Assembly (NCBI GenBank): GCA_043770095.1
Contig: JAYVIR010000082.1
Span: 1 to 62,265 of the forward strand
Length of the DNA stretch: 62,265 nt
Reading direction: 5' to 3'
Source of the DNA: JBGSUZ01 sp043770095
GTDB lineage: Bacteria > Bacillota > Clostridia > Peptostreptococcales > Acidaminobacteraceae
A model generated the notes under the pieces. It was given only the letters and a program-made list of their open reading frames with translations, was not told the origin of the DNA and made no database searches. The number at the start of each line of letters is the position of its first letter. The stretch's first letter is position 1. The position numbers were made by a program, and so were the translations under genes. Shown piece by piece: positions 9,825 to 18,189 of this stretch.

Positions 9825-11144
9825 TTATGATTCACAATACGGAAGTATTCTCTTCGATTGTAGTTTCGTTCTGAGTTTTGCTGCTGAACTAAACTTAATT
9901 GTATCTAATCCCAATTTCTTGGCAGCTAATAGATTTTTTTCTTGGTCATCAATTAGCAATATTTCATATGTTTCTGCATTTAATTCTTCTTTTATCAAAT
10001 TAAAAAACGCATCATCTGGTTTAGTTAACTTTCTTTCAAATGACAGGAAAGTCTTTTCTGAAAAATTCTCAAAATCACCACGTTTGATATACTCGATACC
10101 ATTTTCCTCATCCAAATTAGAAAATGGATATACTTCAAATCCATTATTTTTGATTTCTCTAACTATATCGATCATTTCGCTATTTGGCTTCCACACATTT
10201 TTCCATTTAGATTTTATCTTCACTCTATCAGATTCACTTATTTGTCTCTTAATTTCTGATTCAAGATATTGAATTATATCAATTTCACCAAGATTTAATT
10301 TAGAATCAAGTAACACCTTCTGATCAAGTTTTGGTTTTATAGATGACCCTAATATATCATTAACAGGATTTAAAAAATCTTCATAGTAATCCCCATCAAA
10401 GTAGACACCCCCCAAATCCATGAGTACATGCCTAATAATTGGGTTTAAAGAATTTTTATGTATGCTTTCAAATTTTTGATGTATCAGCTTTGAAATCATC
10501 AAATTATCTAAATTAATAGGCTCATACAACTTGATACCATCAAAATCATTTATAATTTTAACATAGAAACTTTCTACATGGCCTGATTCATTTTCTTTAT
10601 TTTGACCTCTAAAATTCATTATTTCACTAATATTACTTTTATTGTACATTCTTATATCAACATTATTATCTAATAATTCTTTATAAATCGGTTTCATTCT
10701 ATTATAAAGTTCATTATTGGATGGTGGATAGCACAAAACCTCACACTTATTACCCAGTTTAATCATTTTAGCAAGTTGAACATTACTCTCTAATAGGTAG
10801 CTCAAGTCTCCACCAAATATCTTTAATGATTTTGCATCTGAAATAAACTCTTCATATTTTTTGGTTATTCCATCCTTGTCAATTTTTGACTTCATTCGTT
10901 CTTCTAAAATTGGATTAATTTGCATAATCCATATAACTACTAATGAAAGGACAGTAATGGCAATACCATATATTATTGGATGCGAATTGTAAAACTCCAC
11001 AACATATAAAATAATTCCGTTTTCTACTTTGAATACCCCAGTAGTAATCGCAGCTAGAATGCCATATAAGTACATTATAACTGCAGTTAATAATGAGAAC
11101 ATCCACTCTCTGAATTTATATTTTTTCACATTTTGTAGTTTCAT
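9825..11144 (-). CDS. Membrane-anchored HAD-superfamily hydrolase with unassigned middle domain
   Basis: Domains in order: two transmembrane segments (about residues 13-37 and 57-75), a middle domain of about 130 residues (starting AKSLKIFGGDLSYLL, later NKCEVLCYPPSNNEL and NFRGQ) that resembles PLD-like or nucleotide-sensor folds only in pattern, then a HAD domain. HAD motifs are visible: motif I LMDLGGVYFDG (aspartate near 243), motif II PFSNLDE, the motif III lysine in RKLTKPDDAFF and motif IV LLIDDQEKN. A phosphohydrolase facing the cytosol is likely; the substrate is unknown. The ATG at 11144 is preferred, because AGGAG, which overlaps the stop of the upstream EEP gene, lies 9 bases before it. 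It is the third gene of cassette A. Confidence 0.78.
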   Translation of the reverse strand: MKLQNVKKYKFREWMFSLLTAVIMYLYGILAAITTGVFKVENGIILYVVEFYNSHPIIYGIAITVLSLVVIWIMQINPILEERMKSKIDKDGITKKYEEFISDAKSLKIFGGDLSYLLESNVQLAKMIKLGNKCEVLCYPPSNNELYNRMKPIYKELLDNNVDIRMYNKSNISEIMNFRGQNKENESGHVESFYVKIINDFDGIKLYEPINLDNLMISKLIHQKFESIHKNSLNPIIRHVLMDLGGVYFDGDYYEDFLNPVNDILGSSIKPKLDQKVLLDSKLNLGEIDIIQYLESEIKRQISESDRVKIKSKWKNVWKPNSEMIDIVREIKNNGFEVYPFSNLDEENGIEYIKRGDFENFSEKTFLSFERKLTKPDDAFFNLIKEELNAETYEILLIDDQEKNLLAAKKLGLDTIKFSSAAKLRTKLQSKRILPYCES

Positions 11145-11156
11145 CTTTATCATCTC

Positions 11157-11888
11157 CTAGATGTCTAATTTGATCATTGATGCAGAATGATCCGAAAGCT
11201 TATTTTCAATAGTATCTCTCAAATAAATTGCATCTTTTAAATTCTTATTCAGATTATTTGAAATAAAAATATAGTCATATTTATATGCGTTGCCATTTTT
11301 TCCAAACCAACTATAAACTTGCTTATTTTTGTACAAACTTTCGTATGAATCAATCAGTCCAAGTTTATCAATTTCATCGAAGAACAAATATTCCCAACTC
11401 CTAAACATCGAATATTTTGGCATATGATTTCTCATAACAGTATTGAAATCACCACATAATATAATCTTGTCACTTGAGTTAAACTGCGATAGAAAACTAA
11501 TTACCGATTCCAAAAATATTTTTTTTCTTTCATTCTTCCTTTTGTCATTTGAAGGAACATATATCCCTATTATATTAATTATTTCATTTTTAATTCTTAT
11601 ATTTGCCACTATCATGCGATTACTTAGATTTATGTCAATATCACGCATTTCCATTATGTTACATTTATGTTTTGTAGCAAACAGCACTCCATATTCTTTA
11701 ATTTCTATATCTGTATAAACAGTGTATCCCACACTCCGAAGTTCTGATTCAATTAAAGCACAACCTAAACTTCTTTTAACCTCTGTCAAAATAATAATGT
11801 CATAATTTTCTTTATTAAGTATCCAATTTAACTGTTTTCTTGCCCGCTCAACTGAAGGATTACCAATATTTAAATTTAATATCTTCAT
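11157..11888 (-). CDS. Endonuclease/exonuclease/phosphatase (EEP) fold protein
   Basis: 243 residues, the whole length of a minimal EEP domain. Motifs in order: KILNLNIGN at the N terminus, the metal-binding glutamate in IILTEVK (about residue 36), IIGIYVPSN, the catalytic ILCGDFNTV (about 142-150), KYDYIFIS and the C-terminal LSDHSAS with the catalytic Asp-His pair. The fold covers Mg-dependent nucleases (ExoIII type), phosphodiesterases and sphingomyelinases; no signal peptide or DNA-binding extension separates these options. The start codon overlaps the stop of the radical SAM gene by 4 bases (ATGA), with AAGGAG 10 bases before it, so the two are translationally coupled. It is the middle gene of cassette A. 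Confidence 0.86.
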   Translation of the reverse strand: MKILNLNIGNPSVERARKQLNWILNKENYDIIILTEVKRSLGCALIESELRSVGYTVYTDIEIKEYGVLFATKHKCNIMEMRDIDINLSNRMIVANIRIKNEIINIIGIYVPSNDKRKNERKKIFLESVISFLSQFNSSDKIILCGDFNTVMRNHMPKYSMFRSWEYLFFDEIDKLGLIDSYESLYKNKQVYSWFGKNGNAYKYDYIFISNNLNKNLKDAIYLRDTIENKLSDHSASMIKLDI

Positions 11889-12880
11889 CCTATTTGCACT
11901 CCTTTTTGCATTTCATAAGCAATGCAACCATTTGTTATTTGGGAATCATATTTATCTACCAACACACTACCTTCCCTAAGTATCCCAATTTCATTATTTT
12001 TAATGTGTTGTGCATATTTGGCACTATTGTTTTTTGCGAATTCAATATAAGGGCATCCTACTACTTTACCATTTGTAAATACATATCGTATTTTACCACT
12101 GATACAATGTTCATTATTACACTCGTTCACTAAAGGAAAATTGGCGAAAATAGTATCTATACCTAAGTTCAGTTCTTCTATTTTAGTTTTAAGACTGATT
12201 AATTCATCATCTGATAACGAATATTGGCTACCATTGATTACGCCACGGCCGTAATTTGATAATGGATTGAACAATATAAATTTGGCATTATTTATTTTAG
12301 AAAATTTACATAATTCTAGATACTCTTCAGCACTTGAAAGCCTATTAGGGGTTACTAAAATTCCTCCTAAAATTCCAAGTGTACTACAATGTTTAATTGT
12401 ATTGATAGTAGTTTCGAAAGCACCTTTTTTTTGTCTAAACTGATCATGACTAGCACTTGAAAATCCATCTATGCTAATATTTAATTTGAGAATTTCATAA
12501 TTCTTCAGCCTAGTCCCTAAATCTAAGTTAAACACGGTCCCATTTGTGCAAACCGTTATAGACCCTACTATTGCCTTTAACTCTTCAATAATTTCAAACA
12601 AATTACTATGTAAAAGTGGTTCTCCTCCTGTTAAAGTTACTCTTTCTGCGTTAATGCTCTTTAAATAGGGGATTAGTGTTTCTCTAAAAAATTCAACTGA
12701 AAGATCGAGACCATCATGTTCAGAAGACACAAAACAATGTACACATTTCAAATTACATCTCTCAGTGATTTGAATTAATACTTTCTTATGATTTTCATTT
12801 GGACTACTCCTAAAGTAACAACAATGACTTTTAGAATTTTGTAAATCACTTATTAAACTCAAATTTATACCTTCTTTCAT
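11885..12880 (-). CDS. Radical SAM/SPASM-type protein
   Basis: 331 residues. The radical SAM cluster motif C-x3-C-x2-C is present as CNLKCVHC (Cys 42, 46, 49), followed by the SAM-binding TLTGGEPLL (about 82-90), TVCTNGT and LNISIDG. The C terminus has further cysteines (CNNEHC, VVGCPYIEF, NGCIAYEM) in the spacing of a SPASM/twitch auxiliary iron-sulfur region. Relatives modify peptides, proteins or small molecules; no precursor peptide was recognised next to it. It is the first gene of cassette A, starting about 70 bases after the cassette boundary. There is no clear ribosome site at the ATG (12880); a TTG six codons in has GAAGGT before it and could be the true start. Confidence 0.87.
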   Translation of the reverse strand: MKEGINLSLISDLQNSKSHCCYFRSSPNENHKKVLIQITERCNLKCVHCFVSSEHDGLDLSVEFFRETLIPYLKSINAERVTLTGGEPLLHSNLFEIIEELKAIVGSITVCTNGTVFNLDLGTRLKNYEILKLNISIDGFSSASHDQFRQKKGAFETTINTIKHCSTLGILGGILVTPNRLSSAEEYLELCKFSKINNAKFILFNPLSNYGRGVINGSQYSLSDDELISLKTKIEELNLGIDTIFANFPLVNECNNEHCISGKIRYVFTNGKVVGCPYIEFAKNNSAKYAQHIKNNEIGILREGSVLVDKYDSQITNGCIAYEMQKGVQIG

Positions 12881-12945
12881 ATTAAAATTAGATTAGTTAC
12901 TAATCACATTTTGTGTTTCCCAATAAATTGAGTATTAAGACTTTC

Positions 12946-13066
12946 GCATAACGTGAGGCGGGTTTACGCAGTTGGCGGCCTGGCTCCGCATAGACAGGCT
13001 TGGCGCGGGACTTGCGCACGCAAGACTCGTGACAACAGCCAATTTCAGTAAACCCGAAGTTATATG
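12946..13066 (-). other. attC-like recombination site 2 (end of cassette B)
   Basis: Read on the minus strand: R''-like CATATAAC (13066-13059), arm GGGTTTAC (13055-13048), AATTGGC, a GC-rich variable region with inner hairpin CTTGCG-TG-CGCAAG, then GCCAACT, GTAAACCC (12967-12960) and R'-like GTTATGC (12952-12946). The 8-bp and 7-bp inner arms pair with each other, and ATAAC pairs with GTTAT. At 121 bp it resembles long chromosomal-integron attC sites. It is much more GC-rich than the genes on either side. Confidence 0.7.
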
Positions 13067-13795
13067 ACGCCCTTAATTCGTGCATATATTAAACTTAATC
13101 AATAAAAAATATTAGACCCCTTTGATTTTTAAACTGATTCATCACCTTCAAGATGTCTTATAACCGAGTACATGACATGCGACTGCACAAAAAATATGAC
13201 AATTGCCAAACAAGATATAATGTTAACGACTAATAATAATACTTTATTATAATTAGCAGTTCCAAAAAGGACATACAATAGAGTGCAAATACCAGCTCCA
13301 ATCAGCACAAGTGAAATACGTAATTTCTTGCTTGGTTTATAATAGAAAATTCTCAAAGAAATTGAATACTTTTTAAGTCTACTTTCTTGAGACTTCTGAT
13401 CCGGTTTATATGAAATAACTTCTTCAAACTTATTCATATCTGGTATAGAACCTATAAATGCTTGTAATGCAAGCAATACAATTGAATTAGCTAAAAATGC
13501 ATAAATAAAACCAATATTATACTCTAAAATTCCAACATCTTTAATAAATGTTATTATATAACTAACTATTGTCAAAATTATTAATGTGGTTGTTGCATAA
13601 AAATTTACTTTGTATTTTTTAATATGTTCAGAAAAAAATTTCATTTCTTGATTCCAACTCCTTCAAATTTAATTTTTAATCTAGTTCATATCCCTAATGA
13701 ATTTGTTTATTAACCACTCCTTCAGATACTAGTTAAATCTGATATTATCAAGATATGAACTAGTATATATGTATATATTTAAGGGTGTCATATAA
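12952..13795 (-). mobile_element. Candidate integron gene cassette B (one gene)
   Basis: This 844-bp unit runs on the minus strand from G^TTATATGACACCC at 13796 to the cut point in attC site 2. Its leading end (complement of 13779-13796) and its R'' flank (13059-13076, gttatatgacgcccttaa) match at 17 of 18 bases, the pairing expected when a circular cassette is opened at its own attC. It holds one gene (13129-13644) followed by attC site 2, the classic size and layout of a cassette. Confidence 0.66.
13129..13644 (-). CDS. Small four-helix membrane protein of unknown function
   Basis: 171 residues with four predicted transmembrane segments (about 16-35, 42-64, 108-127 and 132-155). A charged cytosolic loop of about 40 residues between helices 2 and 3 (MNKFEEVISYKPDQKSQ...) is the only sizeable soluble part. 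A good ribosome site (GAAGGAG) precedes the ATG at 13644. I do not recognise a family. The gene is AT-rich and is the sole gene of cassette B, so it is probably a mobile accessory function. Four-helix membrane proteins of this size are frequent as effectors or immunity proteins in conflict loci, but nothing in the sequence proves that. Confidence 0.7.
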   Translation of the reverse strand: MKFFSEHIKKYKVNFYATTTLIILTIVSYIITFIKDVGILEYNIGFIYAFLANSIVLLALQAFIGSIPDMNKFEEVISYKPDQKSQESRLKKYSISLRIFYYKPSKKLRISLVLIGAGICTLLYVLFGTANYNKVLLLVVNIISCLAIVIFFVQSHVMYSVIRHLEGDESV

Positions 13796-13955
13796 CGAAT
13801 AAACTTACGCAACATCATTATCCTATCATACCAAATAAATCCACCAAATAACAAATATTTATTTCCAAAAAATAAAAATAACCCCTGAATATCTCACATA
13901 CCCAAAGGCTCACTATAAAATCCTATTCCAACCAAATAACCCACCGCATTTTAAC
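13779..13955. other. Left boundary of the cassette pair and AT-rich spacer
   Basis: The cassette B start box is at 13779-13796. On its far side (13797-13955) no second palindromic arm could be found, so this end is not a full attC; it would be where an attI or a chance target lay. The remainder is AT-rich with no gene and no strong hairpin. Confidence 0.45.
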
Positions 13956-15083
13956 TCATCTCAAAACCAAAGTCACCTCAGGCGTCACATACCACTTCGA
14001 CAAAATTTCAACATCAAATGACACCACAGTATTTGGATAAACAGGTCTAAGAAGTGTCAATCTGTTTTTGTGTCCATTTGGCCCTATCGGTTCTTCTGGT
14101 CTAAAAAACATAGCAACGGATGAGGCACTGGCAACTTCAGGCCCTTCACCGATTTTCTCAGGTTGTCCCGTTTTCCTATCAAGATAGAGTGTATCGTAAA
14201 CATCAACTTGCTGATCATCGTCTGTTTCATATTCAATTAGCGCAAATACCATTCCTTTTGGACACATGATATCAAGAATATGCATATACTGCACTTTCAT
14301 TCCGTCAAACTGATCCTCCGTAATCCCACTTGGCACGTCTCCCATATACGGCGAATTTTCCTCATCACGGGGATCGTATTCACTGATTTTACCAATGAAT
14401 ACAGTATGTGTTTCAGAGGTTTTAGGATCAATATATTCGAGGGTTTGTGGCGTATCACTCACACTCTTCACCGTCGCTACCACGCCTTCTTTTAGGGCAA
14501 TCTCGGTATAACACTCTCCAAATGTAACCGAAATTGTTTCATTTGGGTTAATTGACTGAATATCATATGTAAATCGTTCAGAAAATACGCACTCATGCAG
14601 CGCAATCTTCTCCATTGGTATATTTCCAACAGCCCATAAACCAAGGTCAATTTCGTGCTCTAAAAAATACTGAAGCGTCATGATGGTTTTGGGATTATAG
14701 GTATTGAAACCATAAGCCCTTGAAGACTTTACCTGAAGCGTTTGACCACAAAGAGCCACCGTTCTTAGGTATGAACCCGTATCAATGCCACGCATATTTT
14801 CGCGCAATCGATGCTCCATTTCCTTACGGCGTGTTTTAGGGTGAATCAACTCTTCCAAATATAAAGAATCAACATATAACGGATCTGTTTCAAATTCATT
14901 ATTCCCATAATCAGCCGTATCCGCCGTTTCAATTTTTCGACTCATGTAATAAAGCGCATCCTCACCATCTCTTGACACTATTGCAACAAGTAAAATTTCA
15001 GAGTTCTTAAACGTAAACCACCGATTCAACATAAAGCAGTGATTTGCCACAAACCGTTCTTGTATTAGATCTTGAATATCCAT
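13956..15083 (-). CDS. Hypothetical protein of 375 residues
   Basis: I do not recognise this protein. It has no signal peptide and no transmembrane segment. The sequence alternates beta-rich segments with acidic loops (EYDPRDEENSPYMGD, EYETDDDQQVDVYD), and its last 60 residues (RLTLLRPVYPNTVVSFDVEILSKWYVTPE) look like a compact beta domain. The start is well supported by GGAGG 8 bases before the ATG at 15083. The pseudogene for an epimerase lies 32 bases upstream on the same strand, so it may once have been part of an operon with it and the acetyltransferases beyond. Confidence 0.65.
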   Translation of the reverse strand: MDIQDLIQERFVANHCFMLNRWFTFKNSEILLVAIVSRDGEDALYYMSRKIETADTADYGNNEFETDPLYVDSLYLEELIHPKTRRKEMEHRLRENMRGIDTGSYLRTVALCGQTLQVKSSRAYGFNTYNPKTIMTLQYFLEHEIDLGLWAVGNIPMEKIALHECVFSERFTYDIQSINPNETISVTFGECYTEIALKEGVVATVKSVSDTPQTLEYIDPKTSETHTVFIGKISEYDPRDEENSPYMGDVPSGITEDQFDGMKVQYMHILDIMCPKGMVFALIEYETDDDQQVDVYDTLYLDRKTGQPEKIGEGPEVASASSVAMFFRPEEPIGPNGHKNRLTLLRPVYPNTVVSFDVEILSKWYVTPEVTLVLR

Positions 15084-15115
15084 ACATTACCTCCATTTAA
15101 TTGCGTTAAAAATAT

Positions 15116-15741
15116 TTACACATTTCTAAAGTGAGTTTTGAACGTTTTTCTACAATGCTCCGTATTCAAAGACGTATCCAGTGGCATGCCCTTGCTTTTA
15201 GCAACGACAGGGTCAATTTCTTCCGACAAAATCAAAGCCTCATTCAAATGCAACTGCTTTGCAATTTTCATATTAAAGGTGTAATAACTCTCATTCATTT
15301 CAGGCCCTGCATGAATAATCCCATTGTATGGTTTTTCAGTCATTTCACAGATTAGATCTGCAAGATCGTCTACATGTACGAAAGTTTTATACAAATTGCT
15401 ACTTCTAAAAATGGTCTGGTTTTGCGCTAGCGAACTGATTAAATTGTCTATCCGCTTGTCCCAATTCCCATATATGTCTTTTCCATATAGCGGCCCCGTT
15501 CTGATCACAATACTATTACCATGCGTTTTAACCCAATTTTCTCCGTCAATTTTCGCATTCACATAACCCGACAAGGGGTTGCTAAGACTGAAATGTTTAA
15601 GCGCCGTGTCCTCTAAATAATTACCTTGTCCTTCTGCAAATCCATCTGTAGAAATGTATATCAACTTTGTCGATGCCTTAATATTTTTCACAACATGTTG
15701 CCACCCAAATAACCACTCGCACCTAGGATCAATATTTTCAT
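15116..15741 (-). pseudogene. NAD-dependent epimerase/RmlD-like reductase with internal deletion
   Basis: A start with GGAGG at 15741 gives MKILILGASGYLGGNML, the Rossmann GxxGxxG of an RmlD/epimerase protein, and then hits a stop (TGA at about 15688-15690). In another frame the protein resumes at KLIYISTDGFAEG (the usual STD motif) and continues with a normal C-terminal half (GYVNAKIDGENWV, VIRTGPLYG, FVHVDDLADLI). About 60-80 residues normally between these two parts, carrying the cofactor-binding second half of the Rossmann fold, are missing. The gene is therefore broken by an internal deletion plus frameshift. The intact family makes dTDP-sugars or acts on related nucleotide sugars. Confidence 0.75.
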
Positions 15742-15762
15742 ATTTGCCTCCGCTTGCCCCAA

Positions 15763-16716
15763 TTAAATATCGTCAGTCATCCATAACAGCATTTTAGATT
15801 CAGCTTGATCCCCTTTTATCGCCTCAATGAGTTGCAGGGTATTATTAATCTCAACATCGTTTAAAACAAACGGCTTAATGAGTCTAAACATGCAGAGCCC
15901 AGCCTCTTTAGTTTCAATTACGGGAAGGTCTGAATGAATGGCATCTGCAAAAACCACATTGGCACTTTGAAGGTTCTTCTCCTTTGCTATATTAAAAACA
16001 AAGGCGTCAAAAATAGCTTCATAGCCAGGCATTGTCCCAAATTCATTGACCTGAATCAAGTGGTCCCCATCAGCAATATGAATATAGGCGATAACTTCCC
16101 CTAAATGTGTCACCGCTACTTTTGTTTCACCAGAAATTGCCGAAAACCATTGTTTCCAATACGACTCTGTTCTTACAACGGTTGCATTAAAACGCATGGT
16201 AAAATGTTCATGCATTTTGATGAGGTAGGTTAGATCCTGATCCATATCGATATTTCTAATCGTATAATCAACAGGATCACTCACATCCTGAGAGACTGCA
16301 CAGGTTTTGAATTTGAGGCTGGATTTAAAATAGCCAAGGCTGTTATATAATTTTTCATTTTGAAAACCGCTTAATAGAAAGGATATCTTTATATCTTCAT
16401 TTTCCATAACCGTAATGGCCTCTTTAAATATCGCTTTCGCCAATCCTTTGCCTCTATATGCTTCTAATGTGCCAACGGATCCAATACCGCCACTTCTTAC
16501 CTTGCCCCCATTTACGTTTAATTCTCTATAGAAAATCCTTAAGGTGCTTAAAATGCTATCCGATTCATCCACCGCAACAAGAATGCCATAAATATTTCGA
16601 TAAGGATCGTTATACCATTGGTTTTCAAAATACGCTCTGGATTCATAAGGGAAAATTCCCCATACAAAATCAATCCATTTTTCAATTTCAGTTTCTTTTA
16701 ATGTTCTAATCCGCAT
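15763..16716 (-). CDS. GNAT family N-acetyltransferase, Eis-like
   Basis: 317 residues, with a GNAT domain in the first 150: GGIGSVGTLEAYRGKGLAKAIF holds the acetyl-CoA loop (R-G-K-G-L-A) and FLLSGFQNEKLYNSLGY the C-terminal part of the domain. The second half looks like a degenerate second GNAT domain, as in Eis-type proteins. Substrate unknown; Eis relatives acetylate amines, including aminoglycosides. It is followed by the broken epimerase gene and preceded 18 bases upstream by a second acetyltransferase gene on the same strand. Confidence 0.8.
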   Translation of the reverse strand: MRIRTLKETEIEKWIDFVWGIFPYESRAYFENQWYNDPYRNIYGILVAVDESDSILSTLRIFYRELNVNGGKVRSGGIGSVGTLEAYRGKGLAKAIFKEAITVMENEDIKISFLLSGFQNEKLYNSLGYFKSSLKFKTCAVSQDVSDPVDYTIRNIDMDQDLTYLIKMHEHFTMRFNATVVRTESYWKQWFSAISGETKVAVTHLGEVIAYIHIADGDHLIQVNEFGTMPGYEAIFDAFVFNIAKEKNLQSANVVFADAIHSDLPVIETKEAGLCMFRLIKPFVLNDVEINNTLQLIEAIKGDQAESKMLLWMTDDI

Positions 16717-16734
16717 CTATTTATACTCCCAGCT

Positions 16735-17514
16735 TTATTTTAAATCAAAGAACAAATCCGTTCTTTCACCAATTTTACTAAACCCAATCTTTTGATACAT
16801 TTCTTTTGCCGTATCGTCTTCATCGGTCACTAGATAGATGGTATGAGCATTGTCTTTTAACGCTGTTTCAATCATTGCTCTAAGAATGGTTGTCCCAAAT
16901 CCCTTGCGCTGATGCGTTGGGTTAACACCAAAATCTTCAATTTTTGCAACACCCTCATGGAGAAATAAGTCGCAGTTTCCAACAATCTCGCCATTATAAT
17001 AACAGGCATAAGAATTGACACCACGCTCTGTCAGGTAGACCTGAGCACGTCGGTAACATCTTCTCGTGCAAAAGTCTTTCCCAAGATTCGCCTCATCGTG
17101 CTGCAAATCGCAAAACAAAATATCGTCTACCATTTCTTGATTAATTACCTTCTTTACCGTGCAGCCTGATACAGTCTGAAGAGCTGTAACCTTAGAAATA
17201 TCAAAGGCATAAAAGCCATTTCTGGATAGATCAGACTTATACGGAAGCATAGAAAGTGGATCACTCTCAGGCTCAAAGTTTAATAGAAGATTGCAGAAGT
17301 CACTTTCTTGCGACTGCCTTACAGCAATTTCAGCTTCGATTGTGCTGCTGAGTTCAGCTGCAGACAGCACTCTTTCTATATAAGAATAATTATGGTAATA
17401 CATACCCAATAATTCATCATCTCTGAATCTAACCACGTTTTCATTTTGGAGAATCTTCGAAAAACATTTTGTATATGCCAATTCGCACTCTATAACTGTT
17501 TTGTCTATTTTCAT
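16735..17514 (-). CDS. GNAT family N-acetyltransferase
   Basis: About 259 residues. The catalytic GNAT domain is in the C-terminal half: NSYACYYNGEIVGNCDLF, then the acetyl-CoA signature VNPTHQRKGFGTTILR and the closing MYQKIGFSKIGERTDL. The N-terminal half (CELAYTKCFSK...) is unassigned and may bind the substrate. The ATG at 17514 is chosen because AGGAG is 7-8 bases upstream; the longer frame to 17562 would overlap the preceding gene. It probably shares a transcript with the downstream acetyltransferase (gap 18 bases). Confidence 0.82.
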   Translation of the reverse strand: MKIDKTVIECELAYTKCFSKILQNENVVRFRDDELLGMYYHNYSYIERVLSAAELSSTIEAEIAVRQSQESDFCNLLLNFEPESDPLSMLPYKSDLSRNGFYAFDISKVTALQTVSGCTVKKVINQEMVDDILFCDLQHDEANLGKDFCTRRCYRRAQVYLTERGVNSYACYYNGEIVGNCDLFLHEGVAKIEDFGVNPTHQRKGFGTTILRAMIETALKDNAHTIYLVTDEDDTAKEMYQKIGFSKIGERTDLFFDLK

Positions 17515-17558
17515 TTGAGATCTCCTGTTGATAGTTATCATTCTAGTATTTTTACGAC

Positions 17559-18145
17559 TCACTTCAACTTATTAAAATAATTTTCAATCCGATTAAGCTT
17601 CTCCGCTTGCTTTCCATTTGGAGATTCCATATTTCCAAATTCAAAGATTTTCACTTTTTTGATTCCTACAAAATTAAGAACGGCACTCTTCATCAATTTT
17701 TTATGAGAATCACCAAGCGTCAGTAATGGGTAGGCTGTTGGACCTTTCATGGTCGAAATACAAATGGCCTCTTTGCCACGAAGCAGTCCTTCGGGATAGA
17801 TTTTTCCAGGAACATCTTTGTAAGCAAAATTGGAAGCCATCATTTGATCAAAATAGCCAAGCAACATTGCAGGCGGTCTTCCCCACCAAATCGGATAAAT
17901 GAATACCAAACGCTCTGCCCACTTAATTTGCTCTCTGTAGTTTGCTAACGCTGGATCTGTGTGCATGTCACGTCTTCTTTTTTCGCCACCAAGGTCAGTA
18001 TAGGATTAAATTCATCCTTGTACAGATCAAGCACTTGTATCTCTTCTGGCTGGTGGTTATTCTCAAGCCCTTTTATAACAGACTTTAAAAATGCCCCGTT
18101 TAAACTTTCTATTTTAGGATTTGTAAAAATAATCAGTGTTTTCAT
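17559..18145 (-). pseudogene. NAD(P)H-dependent flavin/quinone oxidoreductase (YwrO/MdaB-like), frameshifted
   Basis: The first frame (18145-17945) has the flavodoxin-like start MKTLIIFTNPKIESLNGAF and VLDLYKDEFNPILT. The second frame (from about 17980 down to 17559) continues RDMHTDPALANYREQIKWAERLVFIYPIWWGRPPAMLLGYFDQ, exactly where an intact homologue would. Adding one A to the A6 run (T6 on the plus strand, at about 17977-17982) joins the two frames perfectly. The family reduces quinones with NAD(P)H through FMN. The break is either a true null allele, a phase-variable homopolymer or a sequencing error. A MerR regulator with a GyrI-type effector domain sits just upstream. Confidence 0.82.
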
Positions 18146-18189
18146 TAGAAACCTCCATAATAATATGACTCTTTATAAGTTGTACTAAG

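Larger units (their letters stand above)
9573..12951 (-). mobile_element. Candidate integron gene cassette A (three genes)
   Basis: This 3.4-kb unit runs on the minus strand from the cut point inside attC site 2 (G^TTATGC) to the cut point of attC site 1 (G^TTGAAC). It contains, in order, radical SAM, EEP-fold and membrane HAD genes, all in the same direction and coupled, with attC site 1 after the last gene, as expected for a cassette. Its ends are complementary beyond the core: 9649-9665 (gttatgcgaaggtctta) matches the complement of the other end (gttatgcgaaagtctta) at 16 of 17 bases. An alternative reading is a transposon-like unit with inward 17-bp terminal inverted repeats; no transposase or integrase is inside. 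Confidence 0.6.

Noticed and set aside
11885..12880. Prokaryotic viperin
   Set aside because: It has the C-x3-C-x2-C motif, but the surrounding sequence and the C-terminal cysteines point to a SPASM-type enzyme, and viperin-specific motifs are missing.
9649..12952. A classical DNA transposon with 17-bp terminal inverted repeats
   Set aside because: Not excluded, but no transposase lies inside, and the palindromic attC-like structures at both sites and the second cassette with the same layout fit cassettes better.
12900..13085. A 61-codon minus-strand open frame
   Set aside because: It lies across the GC-rich attC-like palindrome, has no ribosome site and its frame is explained by the repeat structure.
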